This document shows positions 27,891 through 36,559 of a DNA stretch of 64,000 nt, one piece after another. Numbering within the stretch: position 1 is the first letter of the stretch; each line of letters begins with the position of its first letter. The stretch is from Candidatus Streptomyces philanthi (GTDB taxonomy: Bacteria > Actinomycetota > Actinomycetes > Streptomycetales > Streptomycetaceae). The stretch lies in the NCBI GenBank assembly GCA_018114805.1, contig CP073042.1, forward strand, positions 2,108,001 through 2,172,000. The letters run 5' to 3'. Made by a program: the position numbers and the translations under genes. The notes beneath the pieces are model-generated. The model did not search any database. It was not told the DNA's origin and saw nothing but the letters and a program-made list of their open reading frames with translations.

Positions 27891-28072
27891 AGTCCAACTA
27901 CAGCGGCAGGCAAGCGGGCCAGTGCGTCGAATGGGCCCCTGACCACGCGGCGACCGCCCGCGTCGTCCCCGTCCGCGACAGCAAGGACCCCCACGGCCCC
28001 ACCCTCGCCTTCCAACCCGCCGCCTGGAACGCCTTCATCACCAGCATCAAAGCGGGCGAATTCCGAGAGTGA
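27875..28072 (+). CDS. DUF397 protein, partner of the XRE regulator
   Basis: 65 residues from ATG 27875, overlapping the end of the XRE gene by 16 bp. It shows the DUF397 pattern: QWVKSNYSGRQAGQCVEWAP, VPVRDSKDPHGPTLAFQPAA, WNAFITSIKAGEF. DUF397 proteins form modules with XRE-DUF5753 regulators in streptomycetes and modulate their activity in development and antibiotic control. It is intact, unlike its partner. Confidence 0.85.
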   Translation: MYQWVKSNYSGRQAGQCVEWAPDHAATARVVPVRDSKDPHGPTLAFQPAAWNAFITSIKAGEFRE

Positions 28073-28100
28073 GGCCCTCGTACGACAACCCGCGACGACG

Positions 28101-28134
28101 CCCCTTGAGCAATGGCTGAATGACGCTCAAGGGG
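28101..28134. terminator. Hairpin terminator after the XRE/DUF397 module
   Basis: Perfect 10-bp stem (ccccttgagc at 28101-28110, complement at 28125-28134) with a 14-nt loop, followed by the pyrimidine-rich cattctcttg. It lies 28 bp past the DUF397 stop. Confidence 0.82.
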
Positions 28135-28178
28135 CATTCTCTTGCCGCCGCGCTCAACCAACCCCCAGGAGGAGAGCG

Positions 28179-28716
28179 ATGAACACCGTGCCGGCCATCC
28201 AGCACTACACCGCTGACCGCGCTGCGGCCGTACGGGAGGGAACTGCTCGACCTGCACGACGCGGTGTACGAGGGCAGTGGTGACCCCCTCGCCACCCGAG
28301 AGGCGTTCGCGCCCTTCCTCGATCACTGGCTCGCCGCGGAGAACTTCGCCTGCACCGCGGCCCATACTCCCGACGGCACCTTGGTCGGATACGTCTATGG
28401 CGCTCCCCTGACTACCCACACCAGTTGGTGGGACGCGATCACCCCGCCCCTGGACACGGCCGCGACTACCGAGAACGGCACGCGCACCTTTGCCCTCTCC
28501 GAGTTGCTGGTCGACAGGGGGTGGCGCGGGACCGGCACCGCGCGGCGCCTGCACGACGCGTTGCTCCACGGCCGGCCCGAGAGCCGGGTCACCCTGCTCA
28601 CTCCCGTCGATCACCCGAAGGTCATTGAGCTGTACCACAGTTGGGGATACGAGCGCGTGGGCGAGTGTGTCCCGTTCGTGGGGGCGCCCCGGCTGGTCAC
28701 CATGCTGCGGAGCTAG
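28179..28716 (+). pseudogene. GNAT-family N-acetyltransferase, one frameshift near the N-terminus
   Basis: Acetyl-CoA-dependent acetyltransferase. ATG 28179 has the ribosome site aggagga. MNTVPAIQHYTADRAAAVRE is followed by an extra G at about 28238; without it the sequence reads EELLDLHDAVYEGSGDPL. The rest is in one frame: LVGYVYGAPLTTHTSWWDAI, ALSELLVDRGWRGTGTARRL (acetyl-CoA pyrophosphate loop R-G-T-G-T-A) and VIELYHSWGYERVGECVPF to TAG 28714. Substrate unknown. Confidence 0.82.
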
Positions 28717-28917
28717 TCGGGTCAGCCGTTCCCCGCGATCGGCCCGCGCGGGCGCGCCACCGTCGGGCCGGCGACGCTGACGAGTGCGGGGCCCGTGCCG
28801 TACGGGCCGAGCGCGGTGAGGAGCAGCTCGGTGATGTGAACGGCCACATCGAGGGACCAGGTGGGTATCCGGCAGCGGAAGCCGGGGCCGGCGGTGGCCT
28901 CCGGCAGAGCCGGCTCC

Positions 28918-29702
28918 CTACGGAAGCAGTGGGCGCAAGACCGCGGCCACCTGGGCCCTGACCGCGTCACCGCAGGAGAGTGGGAGGGGGTGGCCGCCGC
29001 GTTCTGCGGACACTCCGAGGTCCGCCAGGACATACAGGGCGCGCAGGGTGCGGACGGTGTTGGAGGCCCAGACCGGGATCGGCCCACGCTCGTACGGGGC
29101 GAGGGCGGCGCCGATCTCCGACAACCAGGCCGTCGACCGCTCCGGTGTCAGGTCGGGGCGCGTGAGGACGAGAGCGACGGCCTTGGCGAGCCGGTCGTCC
29201 TCCCGCTCCACGAACAGGTAGTCCGTCGTGGCGAGCAGGCGCTCGGCGACGAGCGCGAGCAGGGGCTCGGGGTCGGCTTCGGGCCGCAGTCCGCACGCCG
29301 CCAGCAGGTCCGCACGGTGCGCGACGGCGTGCAGCCAACCGAGTTTGTCGTCACGGCCCCGCAGGTCGGTCTCCGAGCGGTACCAGGCGGCGAACGCGTC
29401 GAGCCACTCGGGCTTGAGGCACCCTGACTCACGATCACCTTCAGCACGAGCGGGGCGAACGTCCTGGCCTGGATCCGCGGATCGGTGAACCGCTCCGCCA
29501 TCAGGTCGCCGAGCGCCAGCCGCCGGTCCCCGTCGATCACCCCGCGGCGGATCCAGGTGTCTAGTACCGCGTACGGGTAGCTGTCCCGGACGTCCGGGTC
29601 CGGATCTCCCAGAGCGTCCACCAGCTCTGCGGTCAGGTCATCCAGCCGGCGCCCCGCGGGAAGCACACAGTCGGACTCGTAGATCTCGCGCCAGTTCGTC
29701 AC
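28918..29702 (-). pseudogene. DUF2785 protein, one frameshift
   Basis: GTG 29702 begins TNWREIYESDCVLPAGRRLD and DLTAELVDALGDPDPDVRDS, an alpha-helical repeat-like sequence typical of DUF2785. After APLVLKVIV the frame breaks at about 29430. The following parts match the family in other frames: KLGWLHAVAHRADLLAACGL, VERLL-type helices and VWASNTVRTLRALYVLADLG, ending VRAQVAAVLRPLLP at 28918. Family function is unknown. Confidence 0.75.
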
Positions 29703-29791
29703 TCACGGCACCCTATCTGCGACCGCCACCCCCCTCACCTGCTTTTTTGCCGACTTGGCCGGGCGAACGGGGCGCTCTTCCGGGACGTTCG

Positions 29792-29823
29792 CGTGAGAAG
29801 TCGGACGCGGCCGACTTCTCACG
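29792..29823. repeat. Strong 13-bp inverted repeat
   Basis: Perfect stem cgtgagaagtcgg / ccgacttctcacg with a 6-nt loop. It sits inside a possible 74-residue lower-strand reading frame (29703-29927) that abuts the DUF2785 start. I cannot decide between a terminator or attenuator and a coding coincidence. Neither side has a U-tract. Confidence 0.6.
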
Positions 29824-30168
29824 TGGCGCAGGGCGTCGGCGAGGGCCGTGAGGGCGGCCCGTGTGGGCGGGGGGTGCTCCGGCGGCGCGTCGGCGATGTC
29901 CGCCTGGAGGTCGCCGATCTCGCGCACGGTGCCAGCCTGGGTCCAGTCCCCGCCCGCCTCGTCGTGCGCCCAGCGCGCACCACCCGGTGGGCTGGTCCGG
30001 GGCAAGGCCCCGTACGGCGGCCGGGGGTTAACCCGACCCCCGATCCGGATGATCACCCCAGCGCGGCGGCCCGTGTCCGGCGGGCATAGTGGGACGCACG
30101 AGGCGGCGGGGCAGGGTGCCCTGCGGGGTGTCACCGCGGCCGTGGCTCCGACCCTTGAGGACGTACGC

Positions 30169-31371
30169 GTGACGAACCAGGACACCCACGTCAGGAAGCA
30201 CGGGCGCACGCTGGCCGGGGCGCTCGCCCTCGCCGTGGCGGTCGGTGTCGCGGGAACCGTGCTCCCGGGGAGCGCCGCCGCCACGACCGGCTCGGCGCGG
30301 GCGGCGAAGGACGGCGGCGACCGCGCCGGGGTGCGGGAGTACCTGCGGCGGCTGACCACCCACGACGGGGTGCCCGGCGCCCTCGCCGAGGTGCGGGACC
30401 GGCGCGGCAACACGGTGTTGACCAGCGGTGTCGCGGACGTGGACAGCCACGCGCCGGTGCACCGGGACAGCAGGTTCCGGATCGGCAGCATGACCAAGAT
30501 GTTCACGGCGACGACCGTGCTGCAACTCGTGGAAGAGGGCGACGTACGGCTCGACGCGCCGGTGGAGCGCTATCTGCCCGGCGTCATCCGGGGCCACGGC
30601 AACGACGGCCGGAAGATCACCGTCCGCCAACTGCTCCAACACACCAGCCGCCTGCCCGACTTCCTCGACTACCTCAGGCCGCAGGACATCGTCGCCGACC
30701 CGCTGGCCCACCACGACCCCCGCGACCTGGTGGCACTCGCGCTCCAGCACCCCCCGGTCGACAAGCCGGACACCGACTGGGACTAGTCCAACACCAACTA
30801 CCTGCTCGCCGGCATGATCATCGAGTGGGTGACCGGCCACACGTACGCCCACGAGGTCCGCGAACGAATCGTCAAACCGCTGCGGCTGCGCGAGACGTAC
30901 GTACCGAGCGAGGTGACGATCCGCTGCCCGCACCCCCGGGGGTACGCGCAGCCCGGCAAGGACGCGCCGCTGGTGGACATCACCCGGATCGACCCCTCCA
31001 TCGGCGGCGCGGCCGGCGGCATCATCTCCAGCGGCACCGACCTCAACACGTTCCTGGCGGCCCTCCTCGGCGGCGACCTGCTGCAACCGGCCGAGCTGCG
31101 GGAGATGAAGCGCACCCAGCCCACCGGCGGCGACGGCGACCGGGCGTACGGCCTGGGCCTGGAGAGCAGGTCGCTGCCCGGCGGGGGCCTGTACTGGGGG
31201 CACTCCGGCGACTTCCTCGGGTTCGAGACGATGGCCGGCGCCACGGACGACGGCCGGCAGGCGACGGTCATGGCGAACCTGGGCCCGGGGGGTTCGGACG
31301 CCCAGAGCGACGACATCCGGGCGGCCGTCGAGACGGCGCTCACCGGGGGCCGCCGCTCGCCCCGAGGGTGA
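30169..31371 (+). pseudogene. Secreted serine hydrolase of the class C beta-lactamase / D-Ala-D-Ala carboxypeptidase fold, TAG at the catalytic Tyr
   Basis: Exported penicillin-binding-protein-like hydrolase, 400 codons. GTG 30169 with gagg upstream; signal peptide TLAGALALAVAVGVAGTVLP. The nucleophile is in the Ser-X-X-Lys motif GSMTKMFTA, and the third motif is GHSGDFLGFE. The second motif should be Tyr-Ser-Asn. Here the sequence reads KPDTDWD, then TAG (30784-30786), then SNTNYLLAGMIIEWVTG in the same frame. A TAC to TAG change therefore replaces exactly the catalytic tyrosine. The rest of the frame is clean to TGA 31369. As written the protein would be inactive and truncated at residue 205. 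Confidence 0.88.
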
Positions 31372-31447
31372 GGGCCACCGGGGAGGGCGGAAGCGCGCGG
31401 CGGGACCGCCTCGGGAGGGCGCCTGGTCGGGCGGTGGTGTCGCGGGC

Positions 31448-31987
31448 TCAGCGGGACGGCGGGGCCGGGGACCGTATGCCCAGCCACTGCCGCGCGCCCC
31501 AGGCGTCGAACCGCTCCACCTCGGTGAACCCCAGCCTCGCCGCGAGACGCATCGAGGCGACGTTGGCGCTCTGGGTGGTGAGCACCACCGGCTCGCAGGG
31601 GAGCGCGGTGGCGAGCCAGTCCAGCGCCGCCCCGCACGCCTCGGTGGCGTACCCCGCTCCCCACGCGCGGGGCAGGAAGAGGTAGCCGAGGTCGATCTTG
31701 CCCCGGGCGGCCGGGCGGCTGTGTTCCGTCGCCCTCCTGAGCAGGAGCTGGCCGACCATCGCCCCGCCGAGTTTGACGACGAAGCTCCCGGGCCGCCGCC
31801 CCGGCACCTCGGGCATCTCGCGCTCCAGCTCGTCACGCGGTCGCGGGCCGCCGAGGTAGGTGTGCACCTCCGGCGAGGCGAACAGCTCCACGAAGGCCGC
31901 GCGGTCCCGGGCCTCGGGCGCGCGCAGTACGAGCCTGTCGGTGCTGATCGGCTCGGGTGGCCAGGCCACGGGCCCCAGATCGTCCAT
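31448..31987 (-). CDS. GNAT-family N-acetyltransferase (RimJ/RimL-like)
   Basis: 179 residues, intact. ATG 31987. ISTDRLVLRAPEARDRAAFV is the typical RimJ/RimL opening. GYLFLPRAWGAGYATEACGA carries the acetyl-CoA loop, and ANVASMRLAARLGFTEVERF the C-terminal motif. It acetylates a protein N-terminus or a small amine; the substrate is unknown. It converges with the beta-lactamase-fold gene. Confidence 0.85.
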   Translation of the reverse strand: MDDLGPVAWPPEPISTDRLVLRAPEARDRAAFVELFASPEVHTYLGGPRPRDELEREMPEVPGRRPGSFVVKLGGAMVGQLLLRRATEHSRPAARGKIDLGYLFLPRAWGAGYATEACGAALDWLATALPCEPVVLTTQSANVASMRLAARLGFTEVERFDAWGARQWLGIRSPAPPSR

Positions 31988-32038
31988 CCGCTCACGCTAA
32001 CAGGGGCGCCTGGCCCCCGCTCCCGACCCGCTGCCGCG

Positions 32039-32617
32039 TCACGCCGGGCGGGTGGCCTCCCAGGCCGCCTCGATCATCTGGAAGGTCTCGTCCAACGCGG
32101 CCTCCGGCTCGGCCGCCTCGCGGGCCAGCGTGTACGCGGCGATGGCGAACCGCGCGATCGTCCGGCAGGCCGTCGCGGTGCGGGGCGGGGCGAACTCGGC
32201 CTCGATGGCCGCCGCCAGCACCTCCGCGTGGCGCAGCTGCATCGACTCCTCGTACTTCCGCAGGGCGGGCGAGGAGTCGATCATGTGCCAGATCGGGCCG
32301 GCCCCGTCCCCGGTGCAGTGGCGGACCAGGGCCAACACCTCGCGGCGCAGCGCGGGGATGAGCGGCGCGTCCGGCGCGCGGTCGGTGACCGCCCGGGTGA
32401 GGCGCTGCTCGAAGTCCGCGTCCTGCTCGAAGACCAGGGCCTCCTTCGCGGGGAAGTGCGCGAAGAGCGTGGTGACGGCCACGTCGGCCTCGGCCGCCAC
32501 GTCACGGATGCCCACCGCGTCGTACCCGCGCTCCAGGAAGAGCCGCAGGGCGGTGTCGGCGATCTTCTGCCGCTTCGCGGCCTTCTTGCGCTCACGGCGT
32601 CCGGTCGGCACGGTCAT
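32039..32617 (-). CDS. TetR-family transcriptional repressor
   Basis: 192 residues, intact, ATG 32617. The N-terminal helix-turn-helix reads IADTALRLFLERGYDAVGIR, DVAAEADVAVTTLFAHFPAK; the ligand domain is less conserved. It is divergent from a zinc-less quinone reductase gene with a perfect operator between them. It most likely represses both genes and responds to a reactive electrophile or quinone-like ligand. Confidence 0.9.
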   Translation of the reverse strand: MTVPTGRRERKKAAKRQKIADTALRLFLERGYDAVGIRDVAAEADVAVTTLFAHFPAKEALVFEQDADFEQRLTRAVTDRAPDAPLIPALRREVLALVRHCTGDGAGPIWHMIDSSPALRKYEESMQLRHAEVLAAAIEAEFAPPRTATACRTIARFAIAAYTLAREAAEPEAALDETFQMIEAAWEATRPA

Positions 32618-32658
32618 GGCCGCAGACTAACAGGTGCGAAACCATAACAGTTTCGAAA

Positions 32659-32673
32659 AACTAACCGTTAGTT
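32659..32673. promoter_or_regulatory. TetR-type operator
   Basis: Perfect 15-bp palindrome AACTAACCGTTAGTT, 15 bp before the quinone reductase ATG and 42 bp before the TetR start. A second inverted repeat cgaaac...gtttcg (32637-32655) lies beside it. Expected to be bound by the divergent TetR protein. Confidence 0.83.
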
Positions 32674-32687
32674 CTACGGTTCGCCGC

Positions 32688-33572
32688 ATGAGAAAAGTGA
32701 GCTTCGCCGAGTTCGGCGGCCCCGACGTCCTGCAACTCATCGATGCCGAGGAGCCCCACGCGGGCCCCGGCCAGATACGCATCGCCGTACGGGCGGCGGA
32801 CGTGAACCCCGTCGACTGGCGGGTGCGGGAAGGCCAGAAACTGGCGGCCCACCCGCTCACGCTGCCCTCGGGGGTCGGCCTGGACGCGGCCGGCGAGGTG
32901 GGCGCGGGCGTCGAGGGGGTCGCGGTCGGCGACCGCGTGTTTGGCGAGGGGAGCAGCACCTACGCCGAGTTCGCCGTCCTGGCGCACTGGGCCCGGATGC
33001 CCGAGGGCCTGACGTTCGAGGAGGCGGCCGGCTACCCGTGCATCATGGAGACCGCGCTGCGCGTCATCGGCGAGGTCAGCGTACTCCCCGGACAGACGCT
33101 GCTGGTCAGCGGGGCGTCCGGGGGCGTCGGTTCGGCCGTGTTGCAGGTCGCCCGCGACCGCGGCATCGCGGTCATCGCCACGGCCGGGCCCGCCAACCAG
33201 GAGTACGTACGCGGCCTGGGCGCCCGCGCCACCACGTACGGGGACGGCTGGGTCGAGCGGGTACGCCAACTCGGCCCGGTGGACGCGGCGCTCGACCTGG
33301 CCGGCTCGGGCGTGATCCGCGAACTGATCGAGCTGACAGGGGACCCGAACAAGGTGGTCTCCATCGCCGACCTCGACGCGTCCGACCTCGGCGTCCGCTT
33401 CTCCGGCGTGGCCGGGAGCGTGCCGGACGCGCTCGCGACGACCGTCGATCTCCTCACACGCGGCACGCTGCACATCCCCGTCGAGAAGGCGTACCCACTC
33501 ACCGACGCCGCGACGGCCCACATCGACAGCCAGGCCGGCCACACGCGCGGGCGGCGGGTGATCGTCGTCTGA
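32688..33572 (+). CDS. NADP-dependent quinone oxidoreductase (zinc-independent MDR family)
   Basis: 294 residues, intact, ATG 32688. GroES-like N-terminal domain (RKVSFAEFGGPDVLQLIDAE, VRAADVNPVDWRVREGQKL). The Rossmann fold has LLVSGASGGVGSAVLQVARD. It lacks the catalytic-zinc Cys/His set, as in quinone reductases. It uses NADPH to reduce quinones or enones. It is regulated by the divergent TetR gene. Confidence 0.9.
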   Translation: MRKVSFAEFGGPDVLQLIDAEEPHAGPGQIRIAVRAADVNPVDWRVREGQKLAAHPLTLPSGVGLDAAGEVGAGVEGVAVGDRVFGEGSSTYAEFAVLAHWARMPEGLTFEEAAGYPCIMETALRVIGEVSVLPGQTLLVSGASGGVGSAVLQVARDRGIAVIATAGPANQEYVRGLGARATTYGDGWVERVRQLGPVDAALDLAGSGVIRELIELTGDPNKVVSIADLDASDLGVRFSGVAGSVPDALATTVDLLTRGTLHIPVEKAYPLTDAATAHIDSQAGHTRGRRVIVV

Positions 33573-33819
33573 GTGGGGGGCGGGTGGGCCCGCCAACCGG
33601 CAGGGCCGCCAGCCCGGACAGATCGAACCGCCGCGTACGAGGCGGGCGGCCCGCGTGCGCGACGCAGGGCCTGGTGGCGGGACGCGCCCCGCCTCGCCCA
33701 CGCGCGCTCGGGCGGCGCCTGGGCGGGCGACCGCGACCAGTCGTACCCACTTGACCGGCGAACCCGTGCGCACGAGGGTCGTTGGACCACGCGGCACGCG
33801 TTCGGCAACGGAGGTCGTC

Positions 33820-34062
33820 ATGACACTACGGTTCGTCGGCAAGGACCCCGAGTCGGGTGACCACGGTTCCCCGGCCGCGTGGGTCGTCGAGGACACGAGG
33901 GACCTGCTCTTTCAGGGCTGGTCAGCGGACGAGCAGACGACGAAGGCGAGCACGAGGGACGTCGCGCTGCCCGCGAACGAGGCGCTGATCCGAATTCCGA
34001 GGCGGATGATCCCGCTGCTGAGAGAGGCACTCGATGTCGCAGAGTCTGACGAGCTTCGCTGA
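33820..34062 (+). CDS. Small hypothetical protein, first gene of the second XRE operon
   Basis: 80 residues from ATG 33820 (ggagg upstream). MTLRFVGKDPESGDHGSPAA, WVVEDTRDLLFQGWSADEQT, IRIPRRMIPLLREALDVAE. Small acidic proteins of this pattern precede DUF6879 genes in streptomycetes. Its end overlaps the DUF6879 gene by 29 bp. Function unknown. Confidence 0.75.
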   Translation: MTLRFVGKDPESGDHGSPAAWVVEDTRDLLFQGWSADEQTTKASTRDVALPANEALIRIPRRMIPLLREALDVAESDELR

Positions 34063-34558
34063 TCTCCTTCGATCCGCTGAGCGGTCGGCCGTGCACCTGG
34101 AAATGCGCGACAACTACGGCGTGGAGAACAAGAACGAGGCGTTCGCCAGATGGCGGGAAGGTGATCGCCTGGACCGGGCCAACCGTGCTTCGTGGTGGCG
34201 TCCTTGGCTCGACCTCGTACAGGAAATCACCGGTCGAGGTGTGTCATTGCGACGCGCTCGTATCGTCTCGGAGCCGGTAAGCGAATACATTCGCTTCGAG
34301 CACTCCGGCACGTTCACCAACGTCGCAGCAGGCGAGCAGGTCCGTTGGCTCCCTCGCCGACAGGCATCGGACATCGCCCTGCCCGGCAACGACTTCTGGA
34401 TTTTCGACGACCGACTGGTTCAGTTCAACATCTTCGACGGCGAAGGCCGGTGGGTGCACACGGATCACAGCGACAAGCCCGAGGTCGCCCAACTCTGCGC
34501 CTCGGCGTTCGAGACGGTCTGGACCCGCACGATCCCGCACGACGCGTACAGCATGTGA
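34034..34558 (+). CDS. DUF6879 family protein
   Basis: 174 residues, intact, ATG 34034. Characteristic sequence: LTSFADLLRSAERSAVHLEM, SLRRARIVSEPVSEYIRFEH, PGNDFWIFDDRLVQFNIFDG. DUF6879 proteins are restricted to actinomycetes and sit beside XRE-DUF5753 regulators. The biochemical role is unknown. Its TGA overlaps the ATG of the regulator (ATGTGATG), so the pair is translationally coupled. Confidence 0.85.
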   Translation: MSQSLTSFADLLRSAERSAVHLEMRDNYGVENKNEAFARWREGDRLDRANRASWWRPWLDLVQEITGRGVSLRRARIVSEPVSEYIRFEHSGTFTNVAAGEQVRWLPRRQASDIALPGNDFWIFDDRLVQFNIFDGEGRWVHTDHSDKPEVAQLCASAFETVWTRTIPHDAYSM

Positions 34559-35425
34559 TGCGGAGCCGGTCCGCTCATCCCCCCCATCTCCGCTTTCCAG
34601 TGCCGAAGCCGCGCGTGCCGCCGTGGCCGCGCGGCTGCACGAGATCATGAGGGCCGCCGGGCTCACGGGGCGCGAGCTGGCTGTCCGGTGCGGATGGCAC
34701 AAGTCGAAGTCGTCGCGGATCGCCCGGGGAATGACGTCCCATCAGACACCGATATCCGCGCGTGGTGTCTGGCGTGTGGTGCGGAGGACCACGTAGCGGA
34801 CCTCATCGCGGCCTCGCGCAGCGCGGAGTCCACGTACGTGGAGTGGCGGCAGATCCACAGCGACGGAATGCGTCATGTTCACCAACACACCGTGCCCCTT
34901 TACCAACGGACGCGGAATTTTCGAGTCTACGCATCGAATTTCGTTCCCGGCATGCTCCAGACAGCCGCGTACGCGACAGGGGTGCTGCGCTCCATCACTG
35001 ACTTTCAGAAAACCACGGACGACGTCGCCGAGGCTGTGCAAGCTCGGCTGGAGAGGTCGAGTGTCGTACGAGAGGGCAACCATCGCCTCGCCCTCCTCCT
35101 CGAAGAGGCGGTCCTGTACTACCGCGTATGCGATGACACGGGCATGTTGGGCCAACTCCAATACCTCAGGTCCGTCATGAGCCGCCCCAACATCTCCCTC
35201 GGGGTGATTCCCTTCGGTGCGCGGCGGACCGTCTGGCCGCTGGAGACTTTCTATGCCTTCGACAACGCCCGGGTAGCGGTGGAAACGCTCACAGCGGAGA
35301 TCAACGTGACGGTTCCGAGCGAGGTGCACACGTACCTCAGGGCGTTCAGCCAGCTATCGGGGATCGCCGTGCGCGGCGTTGCCGCCGAAGCCCGCATCAC
35401 GAGGGCGATGAACTCGCTCCGCTGA
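34558..35425 (+). pseudogene. XRE-family regulator with DUF5753, two single-base losses in C runs
   Basis: ATG 34558 overlaps the DUF6879 stop. The first break is in a run of seven C (34579-34585). With one more C it reads MRSRSAHPPPSPLSSAEAAR, then LHEIMRAAGLTGRELAVRCG and WHKSKSSRIARGM (the HTH). The second break, at about 34740, needs one more C in MTSPSDTDIRAWC. From there a clean frame gives the DUF5753 ligand domain (NFVPGMLQTAAYATGVLRSI, LRSVMSRPNISLGVIPFGAR) to TGA 35423. Adding the two bases gives exactly 290 codons. Both lesions look like homopolymer miscalls. Confidence 0.83.
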
Positions 35426-35480
35426 GGCCAGTGCAACCACGTGCAACTTCGTGGACCGAGAACTCCAGCCGCTCCTAGCG

Positions 35481-35507
35481 CCATGGACGCTGAACTCTGG
35501 TCCATGG
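35481..35507. repeat. Inverted repeat after the second XRE gene
   Basis: ccatggac (35481-35488) and gtccatgg (35500-35507) form an 8-bp stem with an 11-nt loop, 56 bp after the XRE stop. Possibly a terminator or an operator for the methyltransferase. No other element is seen in this 208-bp gap. Confidence 0.4.
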
Positions 35508-35633
35508 ACGCGGCCGAGTGCTCGCCGTGTGACAACCAGGTCCCCAACAGCCACTAGCTTCGCCCGTGCCAGCCAGCCCTGCCCCGCCCAAGCGGGCAGG
35601 GGCCCCAGCCCATGAGAGACCGAGGAACACCGG

Positions 35634-36295
35634 GTGCCCGCTCAACATGACATCGACACCGAACGCGAACTGTGGGACGCCTATGCCGAGAGCACCAAGG
35701 ACAAGGCCCTGGAAGCCGAGCCCGTGTTCTGCTGGACGCAGTACCCGGGGCACGGCCCCGGCCCGGAACTCCTCGGTGCGCCCGCGACGGTGCTGGAGAT
35801 CGGCTGTGGAACCGGGCGCGCCCTCGCCTTCCTCCTCGGCCAAGGGGTCAAGGTCACCGGGCTCGACCTGTCGCCGGTCGCGGTAGCGCGCCTGCGCGAA
35901 CGCTGGGAACCGGCCGGCGCGGAGTTCGTCTGCGCGGAGGTGTTGGAGCACCTGGCGGCCAGCGACGCGACGTACGACGCCGTCTACTCCATCTTCGGCG
36001 CGGCGTGGTTCACCGACCCCGGCAAGCTGCTCCCGCTCGTCGCGCGGCGCCTGAACCCCGGCGGTGTCCTCGCCCTTTCGCGCCGCCGGCGATCCCCGGA
36101 GCGTACGGGCCGCAGGGCATGTACAAGGGTGGCTTCGCCGGGAAGGCCAGATTCACCTACCGCTACAGCCATCGGCCTCGTACCTGGTCCGCACTGCTGG
36201 TCAGGAGCGGGTTCCAGGATGTCGAGGCGACCGTCCTGGGCGCTCCGACGGCGGGGCACATCGGGACGCTCATCGTGCGTGGCGTGCGACCCTGA
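35634..36295 (+). pseudogene. Class I SAM-dependent methyltransferase, one frameshift
   Basis: GTG 35634. The SAM-binding motif I is ATVLEIGCGTGRALAFLL, followed by VTGLDLSPVAVARLRERW, YDAVYSIFGAAWFTDPGKLL and RRLNPGGVLALS. At about 36080 the frame changes; the C-terminal part PAIPGAYGPQGMYKGGFAGK, YRYSHRPRTWSALLVRSGF is in another frame to TGA 36293. The substrate is not evident. It converges with the S1 protease gene. Confidence 0.82.
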
Positions 36296-36559
36296 GCCCA
36301 CGCCGAGCCGCCTACCCCGCCCGCCAAGCCGACCTCTCACGGTCGCTCAGGGGGCGGGTCGTCCGCATCGAGCGCGTGGGCCACGCCACGCGCCTGAGCC
36401 GCGGCACCGGGCGCCTGGCCCGGGTCGGGCGCGTGGCCCGCGACAGGCACCTGGCCGTGGCGGGCGCGGGGCTCGCGGTGCCGGTGGGCGAGGGCGCGAA
36501 CGGGGTTCGGGCCGGGGTTACTTGGTGGCGAGGAGACCCGGGGTCGCGGTGGTGGCGAG

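Noticed and set aside
28722..28917. Short lower-strand frame after the DUF2785 gene, ending ARPRGPIAGNG at 28722
   Set aside because: Its start would lie inside the DUF2785 gene in another frame. No family match or ribosome site supports it, and it could be a remnant at most.
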